Source: CAZVPF01 sp964628195
GTDB taxonomy: Bacteria > Planctomycetota > Phycisphaerae > Sedimentisphaerales > Anaerohalosphaeraceae
Assembly (NCBI GenBank): GCA_964628195.1
Contig: CAZVPF010000002.1
Span: 124,001 to 188,000 of the forward strand
DNA: 64,000 nt
Reading direction: 5' to 3'
The notes beneath the pieces are model-generated. The model had not been told where the DNA came from. It was given only the letters and a program-made list of their open reading frames with translations, and made no database searches. Numbering within the stretch: position 1 is the first letter of the stretch; each line of letters starts with the position of its first letter. A program made the position numbers and the translations under genes. This document shows positions 19,312 through 28,649 of this stretch, in pieces.

Positions 19312-20179
19312 CAGGTTAATTACAAACATAGCTGTTCTTATGACTTGCCATAACCGCAGGAAGTTGACTGTTGAATGTCTGCAGAGGCTTTTTTCTCAGG
19401 ACTGTATTAGGGATATCAACCTCAATGTTTATCTTGTAGACGCTGGAAGTACCGATGGAACCGTTGAGGCGATTCGGCAAAAATTCCCTGATGTAAAAGT
19501 GATTGAAAAAGACGATAAACTTTACTGGTGCGGCGGTATGCGGGTCGCTTTTGAGCATGCCTGTAAAGGTAATTATGATTATTATTTATGGCTCAACGAT
19601 GACTCCATGTTGTATGTAAACGCATTAGGACAAATGTTGACAACAGCAAGAAATACGGAACCAGAATTAACCGCAGGCCCAATTGTCGTTGGTTGTTTAT
19701 GCGATCCGGTAACAGGTCAATATACCTATGGGGGCCATGTCAGACCCAACCCCCAAAAACCGGTCAAATTCGAGCCTGTAATACCGAACGGATGCTCACA
19801 AAAGTGTGACACTATAAATGGCAATTGCGTGCTTGTCCCGAGACATGCGATAAATATTTTAGGCAACCTTAGTTCGAAATTCTCACACAGAATGGGCGAT
19901 ACGGATTATGGGTTGCGGGCGATATCAAAGGGAATTGATATATTTACAACGCCGGAATATATCGGTACCTGTCCGCAAAACCCACCCGCTGAGTGGCTCG
20001 ATCCTGAAGTTCCGATTTCAAAACGTTTAAAATTATTACGCCATCCCAAGGGACCAAATCCTCAAGAGTGGGCGGTTTTTACGAAGAGGCATGTCGGATG
20101 GAAATGGCCTTTTTATGTAATTAGTCTCTATTGCAGGATAATATTTCCCAACTTGCGCAAATCGGATAAAGACAAATAA
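19304..20179 (+). CDS. Glycosyltransferase family 2 (rhamnosyltransferase-like), TTG start
   Basis: A 291-residue GT-A enzyme with NIAVLMTCHNRRKLTVECL, DAGSTDGTVEAIR, and the metal motif LWLNDDSM. The cysteine- and tryptophan-containing DKLYWCGGMRVAFEHA is common in rhamnosyl-type GT2 proteins. The start codon is TTG and overlaps the end of the membrane protein gene by 8 bp. No ATG occurs before the conserved N-terminus, so the TTG is needed to include the first beta strand. A 1-bp gap separates it from the next gene. Confidence 0.8.
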   Translation: MNNRLITNIAVLMTCHNRRKLTVECLQRLFSQDCIRDINLNVYLVDAGSTDGTVEAIRQKFPDVKVIEKDDKLYWCGGMRVAFEHACKGNYDYYLWLNDDSMLYVNALGQMLTTARNTEPELTAGPIVVGCLCDPVTGQYTYGGHVRPNPQKPVKFEPVIPNGCSQKCDTINGNCVLVPRHAINILGNLSSKFSHRMGDTDYGLRAISKGIDIFTTPEYIGTCPQNPPAEWLDPEVPISKRLKLLRHPKGPNPQEWAVFTKRHVGWKWPFYVISLYCRIIFPNLRKSDKDK

Positions 20180-20180
20180 A

Positions 20181-21338
20181 ATGTCGGCTGACCGGAATAA
20201 TTTGAGCAATACGAAAATAGCGGTTTTTTATACGCATCTTGGCCCTTATCATTCTGCGAGGTTAAACGCTTTAAACAAAATCTTCCCAAGAACTTGTGCT
20301 GTTGAAATCGCGTCCGGTGAAAAGATATACCCTTGGAAATATGATAGATCACTATACTCATTTAAGAGAAAAATCCTTTTTCCTGAAGATTCAATCGACG
20401 ATGTTCCTGTAAAAGCTCAGTGTGAATCTGTGCAGGTTTTCCTTGATGAATTCAATCCGGATTTTATAGCGGTCGCAGGCTATGGGGAGCCTTCTATGCG
20501 CGCCGCCGCTGCCTGGGCAAGAAAAAATAATGTGCCGGTCATTCTTCTTTTCGCATCAACAATGAAGGGAAACCGCCGCCCTTTTTTAAAAGAAATAATA
20601 AAAAGATTCTGGATAAGACAATATTCAGCTGTCGCTGCTTTGGGAACCGCCGCTGAAGAGTACGCCCTTGCTCTGGGGGTTCCAAAGCATAAGATTTATA
20701 AGATCGGCAACGTGGTTGATAACCAATACTTCACCGGCACTGTGGAAAAGTTGAAAAATAAAGCTAATGAAATCAGAAGCCAATACGGCCTTCCAAAAAA
20801 ATTCTTTGTGTGTGTATCAAGGTTTTCCGAAGAGAAAAATCTCTTTGGTCTTTTGGATGCCTTTGTTTTATACCGCCGTTCTGGTGGTGAATGGGACCTT
20901 GTACTGGTTGGCGGCGGACCCCTGCAGTCGGACATTCAAAAACACATCTCTGACAACAACATCAAAGGTGTTCATCTTTTCGGGTGGCATTCATATGATG
21001 AACTGCCGATTTTCTACATGCTCGGTTCCGGACTCATTCTTCCGAGTTTCAGGGAAACATGGGGGCTGGTTGTCAACGAGGCTATGGCATGCGGCCTGCC
21101 GGTACTTGTAAGCAGAAACTGCGGCTGTGAGCCTGACCTCTGCCGTGAAGGTGTCAACGGTTATTCATTTGAACCTGAAAATTTAGAGGAAATTAAAAAC
21201 ACAATGCTAAAAATTTACAATTTGGAAATAAGTAATTCCGCCCGGCAAAGCCAAAGGATTATTTCCAATTTCACTCCGGAAACATGGGCGGATAAAATAA
21301 AAAAAATAATAGCAGATTTTTATGCACTTAAAAAATAA
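20181..21338 (+). CDS. Glycosyltransferase family 4 (GT-B fold)
   Basis: The 385-residue protein is a classic GT4: an N-terminal Rossmann half (KIAVFYTHLGPYHSARLNAL), a linker, then FVCVSRFSEEKNLFGLLDAF and the donor-binding LPSFRETWGLVVNEAMACGLPVL with the E-x7-E motif. It has no signal peptide and is presumably cytoplasmic and membrane-associated. It follows a GT2 gene by 1 bp and overlaps the next gene by 17 bp. Confidence 0.85.
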   Translation: MSADRNNLSNTKIAVFYTHLGPYHSARLNALNKIFPRTCAVEIASGEKIYPWKYDRSLYSFKRKILFPEDSIDDVPVKAQCESVQVFLDEFNPDFIAVAGYGEPSMRAAAAWARKNNVPVILLFASTMKGNRRPFLKEIIKRFWIRQYSAVAALGTAAEEYALALGVPKHKIYKIGNVVDNQYFTGTVEKLKNKANEIRSQYGLPKKFFVCVSRFSEEKNLFGLLDAFVLYRRSGGEWDLVLVGGGPLQSDIQKHISDNNIKGVHLFGWHSYDELPIFYMLGSGLILPSFRETWGLVVNEAMACGLPVLVSRNCGCEPDLCREGVNGYSFEPENLEEIKNTMLKIYNLEISNSARQSQRIISNFTPETWADKIKKIIADFYALKK

Positions 21339-22155
21339 AACAGAAGAGCTTAATGAAATGGATCAGTATTTTTCGGGAAAAAAACTTTACGGAAATGATT
21401 TTGATTCTGAGCAAATAAAGCAATGGTTCAATGACGAAAAAGAAGCATACTCAAGTCTTGGGAAAGGCACAAAATCCAATGGAGGGTATGGATATCACCT
21501 CTTAAATCAACAAACTTTGCTGAAACATCTGCCGGATAAACATTTTGACCGTGTTCTCGGCTTCGGCAGCGCCCATGGGCAGGAGTTTGTTCCCATACTG
21601 GACAAAATAGGACATTTGACAATACTTGAACCTTCTGAAAAGTTTATTAGGAATCATATCGGCAACGTCCCTGTCGAATATCACCAGCCGAGTGCAGATG
21701 GAACTTTTGAGTATGAAGAAAACACCTTTGACTTGATACTGTGTATTAGTGTCCTTCATCATATTCCAAATGTGAGTACAATAATTAAAGAGTTTGCAAG
21801 GTGCTGCAGGCCCGGCGGATATGTGCTGATAAGAGAACCCATCACCTCAATGGGTGACTGGAGAAAGCCGCGAAGCGGACTCACAAAACATGAAAGAGGT
21901 ATACCCCTGAATATACTTGAGCGAATGATATTGGATTGCGGCTTAAGAATTATAAACAGGCAAAAGTGCATGTTTTCACTGACCAGCCGCTGGAGGTACC
22001 TGACCAAAAACGCACCTTACAACTCAGGCATTGCAATGTTTTTTGATCGCATACTATGCGCTGCCTTTTGCTGGAACTCTGTTTATCATGCAAAAACCCC
22101 TTTTCAAAAATTCCGACCTACCTCGGCCTCTTATGTACTGCAGAAACCATCATAA
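21322..22155 (+). CDS. Class I SAM-dependent methyltransferase
   Basis: The SAM fold is read from FDRVLGFGSAHGQEFVPIL, a motif I variant in which the first glycine region reads GFGSAHG, then HLTILEPSEKF and FDLILCISVLHHIPN. The given ATG overlaps the upstream gene by 17 bp; an ATG 36 bp later (21358) is possible and removes the overlap. Length 277 residues. It is followed 22 bp later by another methyltransferase of different sequence, so the glycan or its cap is probably methylated at more than one place. Confidence 0.75.
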   Translation: MHLKNKTEELNEMDQYFSGKKLYGNDFDSEQIKQWFNDEKEAYSSLGKGTKSNGGYGYHLLNQQTLLKHLPDKHFDRVLGFGSAHGQEFVPILDKIGHLTILEPSEKFIRNHIGNVPVEYHQPSADGTFEYEENTFDLILCISVLHHIPNVSTIIKEFARCCRPGGYVLIREPITSMGDWRKPRSGLTKHERGIPLNILERMILDCGLRIINRQKCMFSLTSRWRYLTKNAPYNSGIAMFFDRILCAAFCWNSVYHAKTPFQKFRPTSASYVLQKPS

Positions 22156-22177
22156 GAACTAAATTGTTGGAGTATTT

Positions 22178-22960
22178 ATGAACATGCTTCACTGGCAGAC
22201 AAGCAAAACTATTCGGGTTGATTCATATAAGGTGCCATGCGCAAGGGAACCAGAGGACTCCGCATTTCCGCATGCGATCAGACGGGACTCAAAATTGAAG
22301 GGCTTTGCTAAAAGAATCTTTTGGCCGTTTTTGTCCTGTCGCAACCGCATATTTGTTGACGGTTTTATCGAACGGGTTATAAAACGATGGGCCGCAGAAT
22401 TAATTTCACCCGAAACGGTTTTTCTTGAAGTCGGGTGCGGCAATATGGAAATGATAAAAATCTTGCCGCCGGAATTGTATTATAATGGTTTCGATATCTC
22501 GCTCTCCCAATTTCATATCAGTCGAATAATGGAAAAAGACGGGAAAGTGAACATCGCTGTCGCAAGCGCGACAGATATACCGCTTGCCGATTCCAGTGTC
22601 AACCTTATCATTTCGTGCGAAGTTTTCGAGCATATTCTCGATCTGGATAAAGCTATAAGCGAGATTCTCCGTGTAGCGATGCCGGGTGCGTCTTTACTTT
22701 GCAGTATTCCCAACAATTTCTGTCATAAGTACAAGGTGAAAGGGCCACATCCGGACCATGTCAATAATTTCACATTTCAGGGTTTTATTGATTACATGGA
22801 GACAAGAGGGTTTGACTGCAAAAAAAAATTAATGAAAGGCTTTTGGATTCCTTTTCCAAAATGGCTGGTTAAAACAAGCTGCCATCTCCCTGTAAAACCT
22901 AAGACTGAATATTATTGCACAAATTTTTTCTACCATTTCAAGGTGACTAAACAAAGTTAA
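22178..22960 (+). CDS. Class I SAM-dependent methyltransferase
   Basis: A 260-residue enzyme with motif I FLEVGCGNMEM, the acidic strand-2 region YNGFDISLSQ and motif IV VNLIISCEVFEHILDLD. A TTGGAG ribosome site lies 7 bp before ATG. The stop overlaps the next start by one base (TAATG). Together with the neighbouring methyltransferase it flanks a GT4 gene. Substrate unknown; an O-methyl group on a sugar is a fair guess. Confidence 0.8.
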   Translation: MNMLHWQTSKTIRVDSYKVPCAREPEDSAFPHAIRRDSKLKGFAKRIFWPFLSCRNRIFVDGFIERVIKRWAAELISPETVFLEVGCGNMEMIKILPPELYYNGFDISLSQFHISRIMEKDGKVNIAVASATDIPLADSSVNLIISCEVFEHILDLDKAISEILRVAMPGASLLCSIPNNFCHKYKVKGPHPDHVNNFTFQGFIDYMETRGFDCKKKLMKGFWIPFPKWLVKTSCHLPVKPKTEYYCTNFFYHFKVTKQS

Positions 22961-24171
22961 TGCCGAGTTACCACCCTCAGTTAAAAGTTGCACATGTCCT
23001 TGCTTACCTTGCAAGCAGGTACGGAGGTCCGCCCAGAGTCGCATTAGCATTGGGCAAAGAGATGGCAAGGCTTGGTTGTGAATTATCGTATTATGCCACC
23101 TCTAAACAGGATGAAAAGCGCGAATTTGAAGATTCTCAGAAAAAAATTAAACTTTTTGAAACCACCTTGCTCAAAAGTTGGTATTACAGCCCAAGCATTT
23201 CAAAAGCACTTTTAAATGTAATAACCAACCTCGACATTGTTCATATACACGAACTCTGGTCATACCCTCAACTTGTCGCTTCCCGACTTTCTCGACGATC
23301 ACAAACTCCCTACATTATAACTCCCCATGGCCTGCTCGAACACTGGCGGTACAACAGCAAAGGCTTCAAAAAAAGAGCTTATATGGCAGCGGTATGCAGG
23401 AAAATGCTTAATAACTCGGCCTGCCTGCATGCCATAACCCCACTCGAGGTCGAAGGTTTTCGGCGCATCGGCTACAAAGGGCCCGTGACAGTTATACCCA
23501 ACGGCATTGACCCGGACGACTTTGCCGATATGCCCGAACCCAGGCAAGCCCAACTGGATTGGCCGATATTGAAAAACAAAAGAACCGTCCTGTTCTTGTC
23601 CCGTCTCAGCAAAGAAAAAGGCCTTGACCTGCTTATCCCTGCATGGGCCCGCATGAAAGAGAAAAATTCATACGACGATTGCGTTCTCATAATTGCCGGC
23701 CCCGATTACCGAGGCTATGCGAACACAGTGCAAAAGCTTGTGGACAGCTATCAAATAAATGACAGCGTGCTTATGACCGGTATTGTTACCGGCCGAAGAA
23801 AGCTTTCACTGGTTTCTTGTGCGGATATTTACACGCTTCCATCTTACAGTGAGGGGTTCAGTATATCCCTGCTTGAAAACATGGTTGCCGCAAATCCGGT
23901 GTTAGCTACTACAGGATGCAACTTCCCTGAAATTGCCGAATATGATGCAGGAATTTGTGTCGAACCCGACATCGACCAGGTTAAGACATCTCTTGAAAAG
24001 CTTCTGGACCTTTCCCGCGAACGTCGATTACAAATGGGGCAAAATGGCAAAACACTGGTGTTGCAAAATTATACTTGGTCGGCAGCATCTAAAAAGATGC
24101 TCTCGGTCTATAAAAATATTGTCAGTGGCAGAGAAATACCAATGTTCCCTCAGGCTGAAGTGACAGGGTAA
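22960..24171 (+). CDS. Glycosyltransferase family 4 (GT-B fold)
   Basis: The 403-residue protein has the GT4 N-terminal fold (KVAHVLAYLASRYGGPPRVAL), a conserved HIHELWSYPQ, ITPHGLLEHW, the inter-domain VIPNGIDPDDF, TVLFLSRLSKEKGLDLLIPAW and the donor motif LPSYSEGFSISLLENM with the E-x7-E pair. It starts on a TAATG overlap with the methyltransferase upstream and ends 7 bp before a GT2 gene. Donor sugar unknown. Confidence 0.85.
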   Translation: MPSYHPQLKVAHVLAYLASRYGGPPRVALALGKEMARLGCELSYYATSKQDEKREFEDSQKKIKLFETTLLKSWYYSPSISKALLNVITNLDIVHIHELWSYPQLVASRLSRRSQTPYIITPHGLLEHWRYNSKGFKKRAYMAAVCRKMLNNSACLHAITPLEVEGFRRIGYKGPVTVIPNGIDPDDFADMPEPRQAQLDWPILKNKRTVLFLSRLSKEKGLDLLIPAWARMKEKNSYDDCVLIIAGPDYRGYANTVQKLVDSYQINDSVLMTGIVTGRRKLSLVSCADIYTLPSYSEGFSISLLENMVAANPVLATTGCNFPEIAEYDAGICVEPDIDQVKTSLEKLLDLSRERRLQMGQNGKTLVLQNYTWSAASKKMLSVYKNIVSGREIPMFPQAEVTG

Positions 24172-24178
24172 TGAAAAC

Positions 24179-24925
24179 ATGATGATTTCTATAATTACTG
24201 TTTGTTACAACAGCGAAGCTACGATTAGACAAACTATCGAGAGCGTGATATCACAGGATTATGAAAAAATCCAGTATATCATTATCGATGGCGGCTCAAC
24301 CGACCAAACTCTCAAAATTATTAAACAGTTTCCCGAAGCGGTGGACAAGTGTGTTTCCGAACCGGACCGGGGCGTCTATGACGCCATGAACAAAGGAATT
24401 TCACAGGCAAACGGTGATTTAATAGCATTCCTAAATGCTGATGACATTTACGCCTATCCGCAAGCCGTCAGGGATATGGTAAATTTAATAATTAACGATA
24501 AAGTTGATGCCGCCTATGCCGACCTCATGTATGTCGACAGATACAAAGACAACAAAATTGTAAGAAAATGGAAAACCGGGCCATATAAAACAGACGCTTT
24601 TCGTTACGGCTGGGTACCACCTCATCCGACATTTTTCTGTAAGAAAAGCGTATATAAGGAATTAGGTGTTTTTGACACAAACTTTGAAGTTGCCGCTGAT
24701 TTTGAGCTTATGCTTCGTTTTATCGAAAAGAACAGCCTGAAAACCGCCTACCTGCCTCGATACCTTGTAAAGATGCGAACAGGTGGAAAAGCCAACCAGG
24801 TTCCCGGCATTGCCAGGGGCAACCGCGACATTCTCAGGGCATTTTCAAAACATAAAATAAAACCATCCCCTTTATACTTTTTAATTAAACCAGTGACAAA
24901 AGCCTTGCAATATATTCTTAAATAA
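24179..24925 (+). CDS. Glycosyltransferase family 2 (WcaA-like)
   Basis: A compact GT-A enzyme of 248 residues: MISIITVCYNSEATIRQTIE, IIIDGGSTDQTL, SEPDRGVYDAMNKGI and the metal motif FLNADDIY. This pattern is typical of GT2 proteins that add the second or a terminal sugar in colanic-acid-like and capsule loci. It is the last glycosyltransferase gene before the initiating sugar transferase and is followed by a 104-bp gap. Confidence 0.85.
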   Translation: MMISIITVCYNSEATIRQTIESVISQDYEKIQYIIIDGGSTDQTLKIIKQFPEAVDKCVSEPDRGVYDAMNKGISQANGDLIAFLNADDIYAYPQAVRDMVNLIINDKVDAAYADLMYVDRYKDNKIVRKWKTGPYKTDAFRYGWVPPHPTFFCKKSVYKELGVFDTNFEVAADFELMLRFIEKNSLKTAYLPRYLVKMRTGGKANQVPGIARGNRDILRAFSKHKIKPSPLYFLIKPVTKALQYILK

Positions 24926-25029
24926 CATACATTCCGCTGTTGAGGCCTAGTCATCGAGAGAGAATGACAGATACAGTCGAATTGTGGAATTTATCAAAAA
25001 AATGACCCCCGCTTCATTGGAGAAGCATT

Positions 25030-26304
25030 ATGAATACAAAGACAGCAATATGGATTCAGTTGCTTCTTTTTATATTTGATGTCTTTTTAATTAATGTTAT
25101 TTTTCTTGGCAGTTTTGCACTGCGTTACGGGTTGCCGCTCCCTGGATATAATTTCCGGCCCTACAAAGAAAATTTCCTTTTTGTGACATTTCTTTATGCC
25201 CTTGCTTTCGCTATTTGTGGCTGCTTTCGACCGAGATACCAGTCCCGCTGGGCACTGTTTAAGTGTGTCTTCAAAGGGATTTTTGTGGGTACGCTGCTCG
25301 GCGTATCACTTGTGTATGTTAATAGGGAGCAATGGTCGGCTTTTCCCTCAAGCGTATTTCTTATCGCCTTCATATTCGGGCTTTTTGTAATTTTCCCCCT
25401 GCACTTGATTGTTCTAAGTATCGCTGACAGAATAAGAAAAAAAGTCTTGATTATAGGACAGGGAAGGATTGAAGATGTCCTTGATGAAAAAAGTAGAACT
25501 GACTGCAAGCAGATTGAAAAGATTGAAGATATCCTGCATCATGAAGATGCAGATGAAATTATTATCTGCAAAGAATTTCATGATGATGCCCAGATGAATC
25601 TTCTTATCTTTCTTTTGCTCAAACTTAATATCAATGTCATCTTCAGTCCTGCTTTATATGCCAAGTTGCTGTCGGAAAGTGTGATGGAGGAAAATGCCCT
25701 GAGATATGTTGCTACCTCGCTCGGTAGAAAATCCGACACGGAGGAATTTCTTATTCGCGCTCTTGACATCTTATTGAGTCTTGTCCTGTTGCTGGTCCTC
25801 TCGCCGGTTATGCTCCTCATCGCCTGCCTCGTTAAGTTAAGCTCTCCAGGACCGGTCATTTTCTGTCAGACAAGGCTTGCCAAAGATGGCGAGCCATTTA
25901 TTTTGTACAAGTTTCGGACAATGGTGGATAACGCGGAAAGAGAATCCGGCCCCGTGTTAGCATCCGAAAACGATGATCGTGTAACACCTATCGGGGCCTT
26001 TTTAAGGCAGACACGGCTTGACGAGATGCCGCAGTTGTTCAACGTTCTTCTCGGCCAGATGAGCCTCGTCGGTCCCCGCCCTGAACGGCTGCATTTTATC
26101 AGGCAGCATCGAGTTCTCAGAGAAATGCGGCTTGCGGTAAAGCCCGGCCTGACAGGTTTCGCTCAAATTCGCAATCTTTACGATCTTCACCCACGGCACA
26201 AGATTAAGTACGATTACCTTTACATACAAAAAAGGTCCTTGGCGCTGAACCTCTATATACTGTTAAAGACCCTGCCCGTAATTATAATGCGGAAGGGGCG
26301 TTGA
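25030..26304 (+). CDS. Polyprenyl-phosphate sugar-1-phosphate transferase (WbaP/PssY-like initiating enzyme)
   Basis: The 424-residue protein has four to five N-terminal membrane segments (residues about 8-125), a soluble nucleotide-binding-like middle, one further hydrophobic helix (about 240-265) and the catalytic bacterial sugar transferase domain with SSPGPVIFCQTRLAKDG, YKFRTMVDNAE and LVGPRPERLHFI. Such enzymes put the first sugar phosphate onto undecaprenyl phosphate, starting repeat-unit assembly. A GGAG ribosome site precedes the ATG. It ends the plus-strand glycan run, 3 bp from a convergent gene, leaving no room for a dedicated terminator. Confidence 0.9.
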   Translation: MNTKTAIWIQLLLFIFDVFLINVIFLGSFALRYGLPLPGYNFRPYKENFLFVTFLYALAFAICGCFRPRYQSRWALFKCVFKGIFVGTLLGVSLVYVNREQWSAFPSSVFLIAFIFGLFVIFPLHLIVLSIADRIRKKVLIIGQGRIEDVLDEKSRTDCKQIEKIEDILHHEDADEIIICKEFHDDAQMNLLIFLLLKLNINVIFSPALYAKLLSESVMEENALRYVATSLGRKSDTEEFLIRALDILLSLVLLLVLSPVMLLIACLVKLSSPGPVIFCQTRLAKDGEPFILYKFRTMVDNAERESGPVLASENDDRVTPIGAFLRQTRLDEMPQLFNVLLGQMSLVGPRPERLHFIRQHRVLREMRLAVKPGLTGFAQIRNLYDLHPRHKIKYDYLYIQKRSLALNLYILLKTLPVIIMRKGR

Positions 26305-26307
26305 ATA

Positions 26308-27837
26308 TCACTCCCTGTTTTCATCACACTGGAAGATCTTTAGCAGTTTCTTTTTATCTTCATCCAGCCATAATGAATTAACTAGCCAGCCATATTCTCC
26401 GGTCCCTTGTTGGCCATCCTTCTCATCAGTAATGTCCAAAATGTAATCATAGTTTTCAGGAATATACTTGTCGTTGTATCGTAATCCCTCCCTGCCTGCA
26501 TACAAGGGTATCCGCAAATCTTCCGCCGCAATAATATCTTCAGGGTCCGTATTGTCTTTTATCCATTCTGCAGCTGTAAGGAAACCCTTTTTGTCGCTGC
26601 CGATAGGAAAAAGATTAACCGCTTTGCCGGCATTTGCTGCAAATCCGAGAATAACAAGAATTCCGAACCAGCACATTTTGCTGTCTTTCTTCAGACCGAA
26701 AAAATCCTTATCCTTACCACCGCTTAAAAAGCCTGCCATTTTCTCAATCCCCGCGGGAACGTAAAAAAACGTCAGAATAGCCATAGACAGGCAGTGCCTT
26801 CTGCTGATATATTGCCAATTTATATAAAGCAGGATCATCATCACCGCGTAAATCATCAGCATCAGTGAAACAATCATCTCCTTACTGGAAGAATCGCTCC
26901 TGATCTTTCGCAAGCCGCAGAACAAACCAATGCCCCATGGAATGAAAAAGTAGTAGTTCAGATTTTCCGATAATCGGCTTATAAGCTTTCCAGTTCCCCG
27001 TACTGCATCGATTCCAGTTCCTGTCCTTTGGATAGATGGAACAGTGGTTTCTTTTAAGGGTGCACTCAAGTTATCCCTGCTGATTATCAGCCTGAATTTC
27101 GAAGGTAACTTTCTTTCAGACATACATATATGGGGCCCTGCGGTTACTGTAAAACCAGCCGCTAAATATAGACTAAAAGCTAATACTTTGGCTGGGAGCA
27201 TTTTATGCTTTCTGGAAATAATTGTAGCTACAGCCCAGAAAAAACAAATTATAATTATTATACCGGATTCAGGTCGTATCAAATAACCCAAACCGCAAAA
27301 TAAACCGGATAGAAAAAATAGTCTTCTTAATCTATTTTCCATACCCAGTGCGAGAAACATAAACGACGTTGAGAAAAATAAAAGGTAAGGCCATTCTCTA
27401 AGAATATCCGCACCCATCTCCGCAGGGTAGGGCAAAGTCAGCAAAATAAGCATACCCAAAAAACTGTAACCCCTGCAGACAAAGACCCTTCCCAGCAAAT
27501 AAAGCGGAACCACGCAAAGAGTCCTGCAAACAAGCGAAGCGATCTGCCCTGACAAAATCCAGTTTCTTATGCCGAAAACGCTCAGAAGCTTAAAATGGCC
27601 CCATATTAAAAACCCATACCCCGGGTGAGGCCGGCTAAAAGCATCGAACGGCTCGGAATCGACCTGTTTCGCCGACTCTATATAATACGGCCCGTCTTTT
27701 GTTATCAAAACAGTCGTTGCGATCAGCCATGCACCGATTGTAATACTCAGACCCGCAAGGACCAGCAAATATATTAAATCAGACCGCCCGAACGAAAAAG
27801 AACTTTTTGAACCAACAGCCGAATCCTTATCTTTCAT
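26308..27837 (-). CDS. ArnT/PMT-like membrane glycosyltransferase (family 39 type)
   Basis: I choose the ATG with GGAG about 10 bases upstream; an in-frame TTG 57 bp earlier would add 19 residues with a weaker site. The protein (509 residues) has about ten membrane helices. An early external loop, ITKDGPYYIESAKQ, holds the Asp typical of GT-C catalytic sites. A periplasmic C-terminal domain ends the protein. GT-C enzymes of this kind move a sugar from a polyprenyl-phosphate donor to lipid, protein or glycan outside the membrane. It is convergent with the glycan run and may have its own promoter in the 150 bp shared with tadA. Confidence 0.7.
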   Translation of the reverse strand: MKDKDSAVGSKSSFSFGRSDLIYLLVLAGLSITIGAWLIATTVLITKDGPYYIESAKQVDSEPFDAFSRPHPGYGFLIWGHFKLLSVFGIRNWILSGQIASLVCRTLCVVPLYLLGRVFVCRGYSFLGMLILLTLPYPAEMGADILREWPYLLFFSTSFMFLALGMENRLRRLFFLSGLFCGLGYLIRPESGIIIIICFFWAVATIISRKHKMLPAKVLAFSLYLAAGFTVTAGPHICMSERKLPSKFRLIISRDNLSAPLKETTVPSIQRTGTGIDAVRGTGKLISRLSENLNYYFFIPWGIGLFCGLRKIRSDSSSKEMIVSLMLMIYAVMMILLYINWQYISRRHCLSMAILTFFYVPAGIEKMAGFLSGGKDKDFFGLKKDSKMCWFGILVILGFAANAGKAVNLFPIGSDKKGFLTAAEWIKDNTDPEDIIAAEDLRIPLYAGREGLRYNDKYIPENYDYILDITDEKDGQQGTGEYGWLVNSLWLDEDKKKLLKIFQCDENRE

Positions 27838-27988
27838 GTCAAATATTCTCCATATTAACCCGAGAATTCTAACTGTTACATTTGAGCATTTCAAGTTTAT
27901 TAATCTTGCTCCAAATTTGCACTTGAGTTATTGCGCATTTGAGCTTAATTATAAATTATTCGCTTTTAATTAATTAAAAGAATTTACA

Positions 27989-28489
27989 ATGGATAATCCG
28001 CAAAACATAACTGATATTGAAAAACAGGACGAGCGTTTCATGAAGGTCGCCATCGACCAGGCATTCATCGCCGAGCAAAACGGCGATGTTCCGATAGGCT
28101 GCTGCATCGTCTACAACGGCATAGTCATTGCCAAGGCATACAACCAGCGCGAGCAGTTAAACGACCCCACCGCCCACGCAGAGATAATCGCCCTCACCCA
28201 GGCCGCAGACTACCTTAAATCATGGCGGCTGCACGGCTGTACGATATACGTAACCCTCGAACCGTGCCCCATGTGCGCCGGAGCACTTGTCCTGGCAAGG
28301 CTCGACCGCCTCGTCTACGGGTGCGACGACCCGAAAACCGGGGCCGTCAAAAGCCTCTACAATATCCCCCAAGACCCCCGACTTAACCACCGCCTCGCAG
28401 TAAAATCCGCTGTCATGGCCGACACCTGTTCGGACATATTATCCAGCTTTTTTGCCCGCAAGCGAAAAACAGCCCCCAAAACCGACTGA
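27989..28489 (+). CDS. tadA: tRNA-specific adenosine-34 deaminase
   Basis: The protein (166 residues) has the zinc deaminase core: His63-Ala-Glu65 (PTAHAEI) and Cys93/Cys96 (LEPCPMCAGA). These bind zinc and provide the catalytic Glu. Size and motifs fit TadA, which converts adenosine at the wobble position of tRNA-Arg(ACG) to inosine. The N-terminus is about 15 residues longer than E. coli-type TadA before the first helix. It lies just upstream of a tRNA-Lys gene but has its own 3' gap. Other cytidine-deaminase family members are possible but less likely given the PCPMC spacing. Confidence 0.88.
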   Translation: MDNPQNITDIEKQDERFMKVAIDQAFIAEQNGDVPIGCCIVYNGIVIAKAYNQREQLNDPTAHAEIIALTQAADYLKSWRLHGCTIYVTLEPCPMCAGALVLARLDRLVYGCDDPKTGAVKSLYNIPQDPRLNHRLAVKSAVMADTCSDILSSFFARKRKTAPKTD

Positions 28490-28529
28490 CCACCATTTAC
28501 ATTTAGTATGAATTTTTATGAAAAATTTC

Positions 28530-28558
28530 TTGAATTGTTACCCCGACAACGATAAATT
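28530..28558 (+). promoter_or_regulatory. Putative sigma-70-type promoter of tRNA-Lys
   Basis: TTGAAT at 28530-28535 and TAAATT at 28553-28558 are separated by 17 bases, with the tRNA 5' end 18 bases beyond the -10 box. Each box matches consensus at four of six positions. Position and spacing make it the best candidate for the tRNA gene. Confidence 0.45.
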
Positions 28559-28576
28559 AAAAGTTTCGATTTTTTC

Positions 28577-28649
28577 GGGTGATTAGCTCAGCCGGTAGAG
28601 CAGCGGATTCTTAATCCGGAGGTCACAGGTTCGAATCCTGTATCACCCA
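28577..28649 (+). tRNA. tRNA-Lys (anticodon CUU)
   Basis: A 73-base cloverleaf: acceptor GGGTGAT pairs with ATCACCC and is followed by discriminator A. The D arm is GCTC/GAGC. The anticodon stem GCGGA/TCCGG (outer pair G-G mismatched) encloses loop TTCTTAA with anticodon CTT at 28610-28612. The T arm is ACAGG/CCTGT with loop TTCGAAT. CCA is not encoded, so it must be added by a nucleotidyltransferase. Confidence 0.95.

Noticed and set aside
27879..27944. Direct repeat CATTTGAGC (two copies 57 bp apart) before tadA
   Set aside because: Too short and isolated to call an operator or attachment site.
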